Positions 1-6,124 of a stretch of 64,000 bases of DNA are shown piece by piece. This DNA is from Paenibacillus zeirhizosphaerae. Its GTDB lineage: Bacteria; Bacillota; Bacilli; Paenibacillales; Paenibacillaceae. The translations under genes were made by a program, and so were the position numbers. The DNA is taken from positions 62,001-126,000 of the forward strand of contig NZ_JAPCKK010000034.1 of assembly GCF_030705605.1 (NCBI RefSeq). Reading direction: 5' to 3'. Position 1 is the first letter of the stretch. The number at the start of each line of letters is the position of its first letter. The notes under the pieces were generated by a model. The model was given only the letters and a program-made list of their open reading frames with translations. It had not been told where the DNA came from and did not search any database.

Positions 1-2
1 CC

Positions 3-851
3 ATGGCATCCTCCCCTCACTTTTCGATCGAACGGATTAAACGGACGGAGCCCTTCAGCATGGCCTTCGATCATATGCACGACGCCTATGAAATTTATTA
101 TCTGTTATCCGGCGAACGATACTATTACATTGATAACAGGCTGTACGCCCTGCAGGCCGGTGACCTGATTTTCATTCACAAGCACGGGCTGCACCGTACA
201 ACCAACAAAGGCGACGCCTCCCATGAGCGGATATTGATCAACTTCGATGAAGCCTTTATAACCCCTTCACTCGATATGCAGGAGACATGGGAGCTGCTGG
301 CACAGCAGCATTTCCTGCTGCGCCCCGGCGAGCGGGAGCGGGCTGCGATCCTCAGCATGCTGGAAGCTCTGCTGGGCGAGAATGACCGGAATGAGCCATT
401 CCGGAATATCTATCGGCGTTCCCTGCTCGTGCAATTGCTGGTGTATATCCGGCGGCTGCATAATGTGAGGTATGTGCCCATCGTTCCTGAGGGGAGTGAA
501 AAGCAGCAGCGGGTGTATGCCATCATTGAGCATATTGAGGCGCATTTCGCCGAGAAGCTCACGCTGGATCAGCTCTCCTCCGCCTTTTTTATCAGCAGCA
601 CCTATCTGTGCAAAATATTCAGACAGACCACCGGCTTCACCGTGGTAGAATACATCCGGTACGTCCGAATCCGCCAGGCCCAGCAGTATCTGAAAGAGAC
701 ACGCTGGCCTGTCACCCGCATTGCGGAACAGGCCGGCTTCGATAGCATTGCACATTTCGGGCGGGTCTTCCGGCAGATGACCGGGCGTTCCCCACTGCAG
801 TACCGAAAGCAGTTTTTGCGAGAAAACGATGCTGATGAAGCTGCTACTTGA
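3..851 (+). CDS. AraC-family regulator with cupin sensor domain
   Basis: 282-residue one-component transcription factor. Residues about 10-95 read as an AraC_binding cupin (DHMHDAYEIYYLLSGER, then LQAGDLIFI and LHRTT); residues about 175-275 carry two AraC helix-turn-helices (LTLDQLSSAFFISSTYLCKIF and VTRIAEQAGFDSIAHFGRVFR) ending in the typical GRSPLQYRK. The ATG at base 3 fits the usual family start, but its ribosome binding site would lie outside the window, so the start is unproven. Such regulators usually sense a sugar or its derivative and control a neighbouring uptake or glycosidase locus. The sugar-permease relic about 400 bp downstream suggests such a locus once lay here; the present target is not visible. 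Confidence 0.88.
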   Translation: MASSPHFSIERIKRTEPFSMAFDHMHDAYEIYYLLSGERYYYIDNRLYALQAGDLIFIHKHGLHRTTNKGDASHERILINFDEAFITPSLDMQETWELLAQQHFLLRPGERERAAILSMLEALLGENDRNEPFRNIYRRSLLVQLLVYIRRLHNVRYVPIVPEGSEKQQRVYAIIEHIEAHFAEKLTLDQLSSAFFISSTYLCKIFRQTTGFTVVEYIRYVRIRQAQQYLKETRWPVTRIAEQAGFDSIAHFGRVFRQMTGRSPLQYRKQFLRENDADEAAT

Positions 852-910
852 GCAGAGGACAAGTCAGATGATAAAATACTGTCAAAGGCTGTGAATGGAG
901 CGTGACGAAT

Positions 911-1159
911 TTGAAGGAATTGGACAAACGTCTCGATGAAATGGAAAAGCGGATGGATGCAAGGTTTGACCGTATGGAAGACATGTTAACCCAACTCATC
1001 GGAATTGTAGGCGAGACAAATAAAAAGACCGAAAACTTGGACAAACGATTCGATGGACTGGAAAAAGATATAAAAATCATCAAGACTGAAATGCCTAAAA
1101 TGAAAAGGCTAGTAAATGAACATGATAGCGATATAACAGAATTGAAATTCCAGCCATAA
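911..1159 (+). CDS. Small coiled-coil protein
   Basis: About 82 residues, almost wholly charged heptads (LDKRLDEMEKRMDARFDRME, then LDKRFDGLEKDIKIIK), so a soluble parallel coiled coil is expected. A GTG at 902 is only 1 nt from the GGAG at 897-900, whereas the in-frame TTG at 911 lies 10 nt from it; TTG 911 is therefore chosen. Short proteins of this layout are common in Bacillota and usually annotated as hypothetical; some are phage-derived. No catalytic motif is visible and no function is proposed. A rho-independent terminator follows directly, so it appears to be a single-gene unit. Confidence 0.6.
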   Translation: MKELDKRLDEMEKRMDARFDRMEDMLTQLIGIVGETNKKTENLDKRFDGLEKDIKIIKTEMPKMKRLVNEHDSDITELKFQP

Positions 1160-1162
1160 GCA

Positions 1163-1192
1163 TGAAGTCCTGGAAATAGGGCTTTTTTTATT
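1163..1192 (+). terminator. Rho-independent terminator
   Basis: AAGTCC pairs with GGGCTT (one G-U pair) around a short loop, followed by a run of seven T. It ends the coiled-coil gene transcript. Confidence 0.75.
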
Positions 1193-1233
1193 TTTTCAGT
1201 TCGTCAAGTGTGTCACATCTTTATTGCCACTAA

Positions 1234-1371
1234 TTACCCCTTAATGCCCTTCATCGTAATGCCCTCAACAATTTGCTTCTGGACAAATATATAGACCACC
1301 AGCACGGGAATCACGGAAATGGTCGTGCCCGCCATCATGCTGCAGCCAGAAATCATATCACCGACGGATTC
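1234..1371 (-). pseudogene. C-terminal relic of a CUT1 sugar ABC permease
   Basis: The minus strand encodes about 45 codons ending at TAA 1234-1236 that read MMAGTTISVIPVLVVYIFVQ, then KQIVEGITMKGIKG. This is the signature C-terminus of MalG/LplC-type permeases: the last membrane helix followed by a QK-x-IVEGIT-x-G-x-KG tail. No start codon, binding-protein interaction loop or remaining helices are present upstream, so only the tail survives. It suggests that a sugar importer once stood beside the AraC regulator and was deleted, or that a fragment was left after recombination. Confidence 0.6.
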
Positions 1372-1529
1372 CGCGCGTCGTCTATCGTGTACCAGTTTGT
1401 GATGGAGCTGTACCGGTTCAGCACGCTGTACAGAAAGAAACAGGAAACGTGGCCCTTATCCAGTCCGTTCCGGAATCTTCACCCTATGATATAATGCTCT
1501 CAATATCATCGTTTGGAAGGATGGAGCAG

Positions 1530-2078
1530 ATGTCGGAGCAACAAGTATACATCCGGTTCTCTGAAGAAACGGACGCCGCGGAATTGGCAGCAATGTACAA
1601 GCGAAATCAGGAGTTCTTTGAGAAATTCTCGCCAAGCAACCAAGAGGAGCTCTATACGGAGGAGCACCAGCTCCAGAAAATTATGAAATACAAGGCTGAC
1701 ATGATGGAGGATCGGAGGTATTCCTTCGTGGTATGCCACAAGGAGAACGACCGAATTATAGGCAGCGTGGACCTATCCTTTGTCATGAGAGGGCCGCTTC
1801 AGAACTGTATGATCGGATACAGTCTGGACCAGGCTTATAATGGCAAAGGTTATATGACAGAGGCGGTGAAGCTGGTGGTCCGCTATGCTTTCGATGAGCT
1901 AAAGTTTCACCGGATCGTCGGGGAGGTCTCTCCCCGGAATCCAGGTTCCATCCGTGTGCTTGAGAAGGCTGGCTTTCACAAAGAAGGCATCTCTCGAAGC
2001 AACGTAAAGATTAATGGAAAGTGGGAGGATCACCAGGTTCTGGCGATTATAAATCCAGCGGAGGATGTCCAGCTTTAG
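1530..2078 (+). CDS. GNAT N-acetyltransferase (RimJ/RimL-like)
   Basis: 182-residue acetyl-CoA-dependent N-acetyltransferase of the RimJ/RimL/YjcK type, which acetylates ribosomal protein N-termini, amino acids or small amines. Visible features: IIGSVDLSF (beta 4), the acetyl-CoA loop region GYSLDQAYNGKGYMTEAVKL, and the C-terminal NPGSIRVLEKAGFHKEG motif. The ATG at 1530 is preferred because GGAAGG at 1515-1520 is 9 nt upstream; the in-frame ATG at 1521 would touch the ribosome binding site. It is followed by a strong terminator and looks monocistronic. The substrate cannot be read from the sequence. Confidence 0.85.
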   Translation: MSEQQVYIRFSEETDAAELAAMYKRNQEFFEKFSPSNQEELYTEEHQLQKIMKYKADMMEDRRYSFVVCHKENDRIIGSVDLSFVMRGPLQNCMIGYSLDQAYNGKGYMTEAVKLVVRYAFDELKFHRIVGEVSPRNPGSIRVLEKAGFHKEGISRSNVKINGKWEDHQVLAIINPAEDVQL

Positions 2079-2090
2079 TTGAATGAGAAT

Positions 2091-2146
2091 AGCGGCGGAC
2101 CAAGACTATTTCTCAAGTCCTGGTCCGCCGCTGTTCGATTTTTGTC
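2091..2146 (+). terminator. Rho-independent terminator after GNAT gene
   Basis: A 12-bp perfect stem (AGCGGCGGACCA with TGGTCCGCCGCT at 2121-2132) is followed by a T-rich tail to about 2144. Confidence 0.9.
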
Positions 2147-2458
2147 CAGTCCAGCACTGGGTTCCCCTCTATTCAAAGAAAACAACTTATTTAAGATACT
2201 TACAACAAAAATTCAGATAAAAATGCCTTAAAAATATATACATTCATGTCAAAAAGCAGTATACTGTGGTTCAGACAGGAATATTATTCTAACTTTGTTT
2301 GATCACTTCAAATCTGAAATACAGCATTTAACAGAAGAGAAAAATACGTCAGGAAGTTATTATGGTAATGTGAATGTACGTCGATAGACGTTTTTCTTAT
2401 CATTTGTTTGACAGCAAGAATCTGCGGGAAGTGTCAACTAATGAAGGAGCGGTTTTAT
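2147..2458 (+). promoter_or_regulatory. AT-rich upstream region of the HTH/repeat regulator
   Basis: No gene was found here. The stretch is AT-rich, has a possible -10 element TATACT near 2260, and a small hairpin ACGTC-GATA-GACGT (2378-2391) followed by TTTTTCTTA, which could act as an attenuator or terminator ahead of the regulator. The regulator's ribosome binding site GAAGGAG is at 2442-2448. Confidence 0.35.
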
Positions 2459-3859
2459 ATGGGCAATATAACCACAATACGGTCAGAAGTCGAGAAATTT
2501 ATGGAAGATGAAAAGCTGTCGCTTAGTGATTTGGGACGCAAAACAGGACTGAACGTAGGCACTCTTAGCTCGATCATCACCGGCGGAAAGATTATGGCGC
2601 TGAACCAGCTTGACCGGATCACCGCGCTGATGAAGCTCCCTGAAGGCCATTTTTACGATCTGTACATACAGGACAATATAGCCGCAGCCCAGCCCAATTG
2701 GAAACGGCTCAAGCCGTTTCTATTCAGATGTGCAGAAATGAACAAGCTGGACTTCATTCAACGGATCGCAGGCAAGCTGCTGGACAAGGTAGTATACTCT
2801 CCTGTTCTGTTTGATGCGGCGGAAGAGCTGCTGCAGGAAGGGAAAAAGGATGCCGCAGCCATTTTATATGAAAGTGTGGCCGTAACGGAGCATTCCCAGC
2901 ATTCCGAGCGTCTGGCCCTCTGCCAATATCGTTTGTTTACGATCAGGCTGGGTGACGATCAGACGAAAAACCTACAGGCGGCAGCCCAATTCGAGCTATA
3001 CGTAGAACGATTGGACGACATTATTCAATTGGATGCACTTAAGGATCTGGCGAATGTCTACCGTTCCTTGCGTAAATGGGACAAGGTGGACAAGTTCGCG
3101 GCGCAGATGGGCAGCAAGGCAAGAAGGCATTACTTTGCAGAAAATCGGCAGAAGCGTGGCGGGGAAGACCCTTATGCTAAGCTGAGCAGACCGCTGTTTG
3201 TATATGTTGCTTATAGTGATTTGCTGCGCGGTTCCGCTTGTGAAGAACGAGGGGAATCTGAACAAGCCTTGGAGTTTATTTCAAGATATGCTGATTTAAG
3301 CTGGGTAAAGGAATACGACGAAGACACCGAGCATTGGAAGGGGCTATTTCTAGGCTGGGCAAAAGTCAATATTTATGCATCTAAATTATCTTCCGGAGAT
3401 TTCAGCGCACTTTATGATTATGTAGATTACTTTGAAGCCAATAAGGATGAATTTCTTGTATCGTTATTGAATGTTGTGGATGCAGCTAACCGTTTTAATG
3501 TAAATATTGATCGTATCCTTTTGCGCTTTGATTCGGAAATCAAGTCTCTGGGCGAACAATTGAAAGGGACAACCATATACGATAAGAGATTCAAAGCAGA
3601 ACGCTGTTCGCGTCTACTGCATGAATTGTCGAACTATTACCTGCAAAAAGGCGAGTATGTGACTGGCTTTACATATTTATTAGATAGCTTACAAAAGTCG
3701 TTTGCTATTAATAACAAAACCATTATTATCAAATGCGTTAGCCTGTTCGAGAGCTTTAGAGATTACGCAGCTTCCGACACGCAGGCAGCATACCAAATTC
3801 TTTTTAAAGAAATGTATCAAAATGAAAAAAATCATCGCTTTGCACTTAGTAGTCACTAA
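2459..3859 (+). CDS. HTH/TPR-like regulator (RRNPP-like architecture)
   Basis: 466 residues from the ATG at 2459, 9-10 nt after GAAGGAG. Residues about 5-60 form an XRE-type helix-turn-helix (LSLSDLGRKTGLNVGTLSSI, then TGGKIMALNQLDRITALMKL). The rest, about 400 residues, is all-helical with TPR-like pairs such as EEGKKDAAAILYESVA, LKDLANVYRSLRKWDK and EERGESEQALEFISRYADLS. An HTH followed by a long helical repeat superhelix is the layout of peptide-binding RRNPP regulators (PlcR, Rgg, AimR, Rap without the HTH). A 30-codon signal-peptide-like ORF overlaps its 3' end by 38 bp in another frame, as phr and aimP genes do downstream of their receptors. Peptide sensing is an inference. Target genes are unknown; the adjacent small-peptide locus is one candidate. 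Confidence 0.8.
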   Translation: MGNITTIRSEVEKFMEDEKLSLSDLGRKTGLNVGTLSSIITGGKIMALNQLDRITALMKLPEGHFYDLYIQDNIAAAQPNWKRLKPFLFRCAEMNKLDFIQRIAGKLLDKVVYSPVLFDAAEELLQEGKKDAAAILYESVAVTEHSQHSERLALCQYRLFTIRLGDDQTKNLQAAAQFELYVERLDDIIQLDALKDLANVYRSLRKWDKVDKFAAQMGSKARRHYFAENRQKRGGEDPYAKLSRPLFVYVAYSDLLRGSACEERGESEQALEFISRYADLSWVKEYDEDTEHWKGLFLGWAKVNIYASKLSSGDFSALYDYVDYFEANKDEFLVSLLNVVDAANRFNVNIDRILLRFDSEIKSLGEQLKGTTIYDKRFKAERCSRLLHELSNYYLQKGEYVTGFTYLLDSLQKSFAINNKTIIIKCVSLFESFRDYAASDTQAAYQILFKEMYQNEKNHRFALSSH

Positions 3860-3914
3860 CCTAATACTGGTTAACCAACTAGTTGAACACAACGGCCTAG
3901 AAGAATTCACATAG
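3822..3914 (+). CDS. Candidate secreted signalling pro-peptide overlapping the regulator
   Basis: 30 codons. The N-terminus is MKK followed by a hydrophobic stretch (IIALHLVVTNLILV), as in exported Phr, PapR or AimP precursors, and the polar tail QLVEHNGLEEFT would contain a mature peptide. The ATG at 3822 lies inside the regulator gene, whose stop is at 3857-3859, in the +1 frame; the ribosome binding site is weak (AAAGA about 10 nt upstream), so translational coupling to the regulator would be expected. The ORF is too short for a statistical call. Its reality rests on position, signal-like composition and the regulator's architecture. Confidence 0.4.
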   Translation: MKKIIALHLVVTNLILVNQLVEHNGLEEFT

Positions 3915-3932
3915 TATACTACTGGGCATTCA

Positions 3933-3941
3933 TGGTATAAT
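3933..3941 (+). promoter_or_regulatory. Extended -10 promoter for the 42-codon peptide gene
   Basis: TGGTATAAT is a perfect TGn extension plus TATAAT; the -35 region (about 3913-3918) is weak, which an extended -10 tolerates. Transcription would start near 3948, 55-60 nt before the GTG start codon at 4004. Confidence 0.55.
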
Positions 3942-3968
3942 GGAACAAGACAAAGTAACCGGTGGATG

Positions 3969-4008
3969 GACACGGCGAAGCTAACCCGAAAGGGGGTGAC
4001 GCCGTGTC
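3969..4008 (+). promoter_or_regulatory. Start-codon-sequestering hairpin
   Basis: GACACGGCG (3969-3977) and CGCCGTGTC (4000-4008) form a perfect 9-bp inverted repeat. The 3' arm contains the GTG start codon (4004-4006) of the 42-residue peptide and the loop contains its AAAGGGGG ribosome binding site, so the folded mRNA should hide the start codon. Sequestered initiation regions are a hallmark of type I toxin mRNAs and of some leader switches. Confidence 0.6.
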
Positions 4009-4132
4009 ATTTCTTGAGGTCGTGAAGAATTTTCTGGACATCAGCGATAAGCTGGTGAGTATTGCTGTAGGTGTGATTACCTTGTGCAGTACTTGGAAAA
4101 TCGTGCGAGATAAGAAAAATCACCGGGAATAG
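4004..4132 (+). CDS. 42-residue single-span membrane peptide, candidate type I toxin
   Basis: GTG start with a strong AAAGGGGGTG ribosome binding site; stop TAG 4130-4132. The peptide has an amphipathic N-terminus (SFLEVVKNFLDISDK), one hydrophobic span (LVSIAVGVITLCSTW) and a charged tail (KIVRDKKNHRE). One membrane helix plus a basic tail is the layout of TxpA/BsrG-type toxins of Bacillus, though no sequence match to those is claimed. The gene has its own extended -10 promoter, a hairpin over its start codon, a bidirectional terminator overlapping its last codons, and a convergent promoter downstream. Alternatives are a small membrane regulator or a phage remnant. Confidence 0.5.
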   Translation: MSFLEVVKNFLDISDKLVSIAVGVITLCSTWKIVRDKKNHRE

Positions 4133-4158
4133 GTTGGCCCCTGCATCCGGTGATTTTT
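4115..4158. terminator. Bidirectional terminator
   Basis: AAAAATCACCGG (4115-4126) and CCGGTGATTTTT (4147-4158) are a perfect 12-bp inverted repeat, A-rich on one side and T-rich on the other, so it can stop transcription from either direction. Its left arm overlaps the last codons of the 42-residue peptide gene. Confidence 0.8.
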
Positions 4159-4167
4159 CTGAGTATT

Positions 4168-4271
4168 AAAAAACTCGCCGTGGTTGCCCGCCGGCCTTTG
4201 TTCGCCGCGATGCTAGAACATCGCGGCTCTTTTTATCTTACCCATGAATTGCTTCTTTAATGACCATTATA
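4168..4271 (-). ncRNA. Candidate antisense RNA converging on the peptide gene
   Basis: On the minus strand TGATATAAT (+ strand 4266-4274) is a perfect extended -10. A transcript starting near 4259 would contain the hairpin CCGCGATG/CATCGCGG and reach a T-run (AAAAAA at 4168-4173 on the + strand) behind a short GCCG/CGGC stem, giving about 90 nt; read-through would end at the 4115-4158 terminator. It would be complementary to the 3' part of the peptide mRNA, as RatA and SR4 are to txpA and bsrG. The existence of the RNA is inferred only. Confidence 0.35.
4205..4234 (+). terminator. Second terminator downstream of the peptide gene
   Basis: CCGCGATG (4205-4212) and CATCGCGG (4219-4226) form an 8-bp stem followed by CTCTTTTTAT. 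Peptide mRNA passing the first terminator would end here and overlap the proposed antisense RNA. Confidence 0.7.
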
Positions 4272-4374
4272 TCATATATTTTGAATAAGATGTTGTATAT
4301 ATGTTTTAAAAAATTAGGGATAGCCCCTTACCTCCTGTTTACAGCTTTGAACGGATATGATACTATGTTTTTGC

Positions 4375-4393
4375 AAATATCGAAATATTAGCG
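4375..4393. promoter_or_regulatory. ArsR operator, upstream copy
   Basis: AAATATCGAAATATTAGCG has the dyad AATAT-CGAA-ATATT, typical of ArsR/SmtB operators. The exact reverse complement of all 19 bases occurs at 4695-4713, on the other side of the arsR gene. It sits just before the ribosome binding site GAGGAGGG. Confidence 0.7.
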
Positions 4394-4405
4394 AGGAGGG
4401 CAACG

Positions 4406-4687
4406 ATGATGAACGAACCAGCCGACATACAGCAAGCTGTGAAAATATACAAGGCACTGGGAGAGCCTACCCGCCTCAAAATTGCGCTCCTGCTGAAAGA
4501 AGAAAATGACCAATGCTGCTCCGTTCTGGGCGACAAGCTTCAAACGGTTGCCATTTCCACGCTATCCCACCATTTGAAGCAGATGGCCGAATGCGGTCTG
4601 CTCACATCTCGTAAAGAGGGAACCTTTATATATTATAGCCTGGATAGAGAAACAGCGGCGAAATACGCCCCTTACCTGTTAAGTTAA
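4406..4687 (+). CDS. ArsR-family transcriptional repressor
   Basis: 93 residues, the usual size for a winged-helix ArsR/SmtB repressor. The DNA-recognition part reads ALGEPTRLKIALLL, then ISTLSHHLKQMAECGLLTSR and EGTFIYYSL (wing). A vicinal Cys pair (NDQCCSVL) lies in the alpha-3 position where ArsR-type sensors bind thiophilic metals, but no full ELCVC box is present, so a metal ligand is only possible. Start: ATG at 4406 or 4409 after GAGGAGGG (4393-4400). Identical operators flank the gene in opposite orientation, which predicts autoregulation and repression of the MFS exporter downstream. Confidence 0.88.
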   Translation: MMNEPADIQQAVKIYKALGEPTRLKIALLLKEENDQCCSVLGDKLQTVAISTLSHHLKQMAECGLLTSRKEGTFIYYSLDRETAAKYAPYLLS

Positions 4688-4694
4688 TTTTTTT

Positions 4695-4713
4695 CGCTAA
4701 TATTTCGATATTT
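4695..4713. promoter_or_regulatory. ArsR operator, downstream copy before the MFS gene
   Basis: CGCTAATATTTCGATATTT is the exact reverse complement of the operator at 4375-4393. It lies between arsR and the transporter, suggesting that the exporter has its own repressible promoter. Confidence 0.7.
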
Positions 4714-4767
4714 TTAAAAATATAAAATCATGTGTCGACGTACTTTCAAAAAGGAGTGAATTGAATC

Positions 4768-5934
4768 GTGACAACCCACAGTACATGGAAGGTGTACATG
4801 CTGGCGCTGGTCAGCTTTTTAGTAGGGACCTCGGAGTATATCATCTCTGGCATTCTGGATCAGATTGCACAGACCTTGGGCGTATCCGTTGCTGCAGCAG
4901 GCCAGCTTATCACTGTATTTTCCCTGACGTATGCGATCGGAACTCCGATTCTGATGGCTGTAACCGCCCAGATGGACCGGCGCAAGCTGCTGCTGTACTC
5001 CCTTGGCCTGTTCATAATATCTAACCTTCTGGCTTTTACTCTGCCAGGATTTGGGATGTTTATTGCAGCCCGAATAGCAATGGCATTGGGGGCAGGAATG
5101 GTCGTTGTTACCGCGCTCACCATGGCCGCCAAGATTGCTGCTCCCGGCAAACAGGCCAGCTCCATCGCTACCGTGACTATGGGCTTCACCGCCTCATTGA
5201 TCATCGGTGTCCCTATCGGGCGGGTCATCTCGCATCAGTTTGGCTGGAAAGCCGTGTTTCTCGGCATCGCGCTCGTGGGAATTCTGTCCCTGATCGTTCT
5301 CGCCTTGACGATCCCCCGGATCAAAGGGGATAAGCCGGTTCCTCTTGGCAAACAGTTTGCTCTGCTGGCCAGACCTGAGGTGGCGCTTGGACTGGGGATT
5401 ACATTCTTTTGGCTTAGCGGATACTCTTTGGCCTATACGTACATCTCCCCGTATCTGCTGGAAGTGTCCGGGTTAAATGAATCGCTGCTCAGCCTGGCCC
5501 TGCTGGTATTCGGAATCGCCAGTCTGGTAGGCTCCAAGGCGGGGGGGTATTCTGCAGATAAACGCGGGGTAGCTTTCACATTAACCGGAGGCATGGCGCT
5601 GCACATTATCTCTCTGATGTTGCTTACTATGGCCCATTCGGTCGTCAGTATCTTCGCTGTCTTGATTTTATGGTCATTTGCAGCCTGGTCATCAGGGCCA
5701 ACACAGCAGTATAATCTTGCTTCCCTTGTGCCCGAATCCTCGGGGGTGCTGCTCAGTCTTAACCAATCTACGATGCAACTGTCCATGGCCGTTGGCGCCG
5801 GGATGGGCGGAGTTATTATAGAACAAGCATCCTTAGCTTCAGTAACCTGGTTTGCAGCACTCGGTGTCGCCATTGCCACAGCCGGTGTGCTCCTGCTGAA
5901 CCGGATGCTGTCCGGCAGACAGCTTGCCACCTGA
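4768..5934 (+). CDS. MFS efflux transporter (AraJ/PbuE-like)
   Basis: 388-residue, twelve-span major facilitator of the DHA1 group. The N-terminus VSFLVGTSEYIISGILDQIA and the loop 2-3 stretch QMDRRKLLLYSLGLFI are typical of AraJ/YdhP/PbuE exporters; GFTASLIIGVPIGRVISHQFGW is the motif C-like region of helix 5. Length matches B. subtilis PbuE, a purine base exporter, but drug or metabolite export is equally possible. Start GTG 4768 follows AAAGGAGTG. It sits downstream of arsR with an ArsR operator between them, so induction by the ArsR ligand is expected. Confidence 0.85.
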   Translation: MTTHSTWKVYMLALVSFLVGTSEYIISGILDQIAQTLGVSVAAAGQLITVFSLTYAIGTPILMAVTAQMDRRKLLLYSLGLFIISNLLAFTLPGFGMFIAARIAMALGAGMVVVTALTMAAKIAAPGKQASSIATVTMGFTASLIIGVPIGRVISHQFGWKAVFLGIALVGILSLIVLALTIPRIKGDKPVPLGKQFALLARPEVALGLGITFFWLSGYSLAYTYISPYLLEVSGLNESLLSLALLVFGIASLVGSKAGGYSADKRGVAFTLTGGMALHIISLMLLTMAHSVVSIFAVLILWSFAAWSSGPTQQYNLASLVPESSGVLLSLNQSTMQLSMAVGAGMGGVIIEQASLASVTWFAALGVAIATAGVLLLNRMLSGRQLAT

Positions 5935-6070
5935 TGCGGCACGAGAAGCACGGGCACCATGGCAAAGATAAATATTATAATTGCACCAATAATCATAAAC
6001 AAATTTCCTTAAAACATTCCGTGAAACAACCTATATATTATTCTATCTCAAATTCGGTTTGAGGAGAGTC

Positions 6071-6117
6071 TAGCTAAAGGACGGCTTCCGACAGTGTCGA
6101 AAACCGTCCTTTAGCTA
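6071..6117. terminator. Long hairpin between convergent genes
   Basis: TAGCTAAAGGACGG (6071-6084) pairs with CCGTCCTTTAGCTA (6104-6117) in a 14-bp perfect stem between the convergent MFS and lyase genes. There is no clear T-run on either side, so it may be a weak bidirectional terminator or an mRNA-stabilising stem. The 190 bp between these genes also hold a short minus-strand membrane-like frame of doubtful reality. Confidence 0.6.
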
Positions 6118-6124
6118 TAGGTGG

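Noticed and set aside
1273..1494. 73-codon plus-strand frame containing SSIVYQFVMELYRFSTLYRK
   Set aside because: It has a protein-like short stretch, but is opposite the permease relic and lacks a start signal; the minus-strand reading explains the region better.
5433..6002. Minus-strand frame with a hydrophobic N-terminus (MIIGAIIIFIFAMVPVLLVP) after an AAGGA-like site
   Set aside because: After about 22 codons it runs antisense through the MFS gene and shows no further protein-like pattern; at most a truncated relic.
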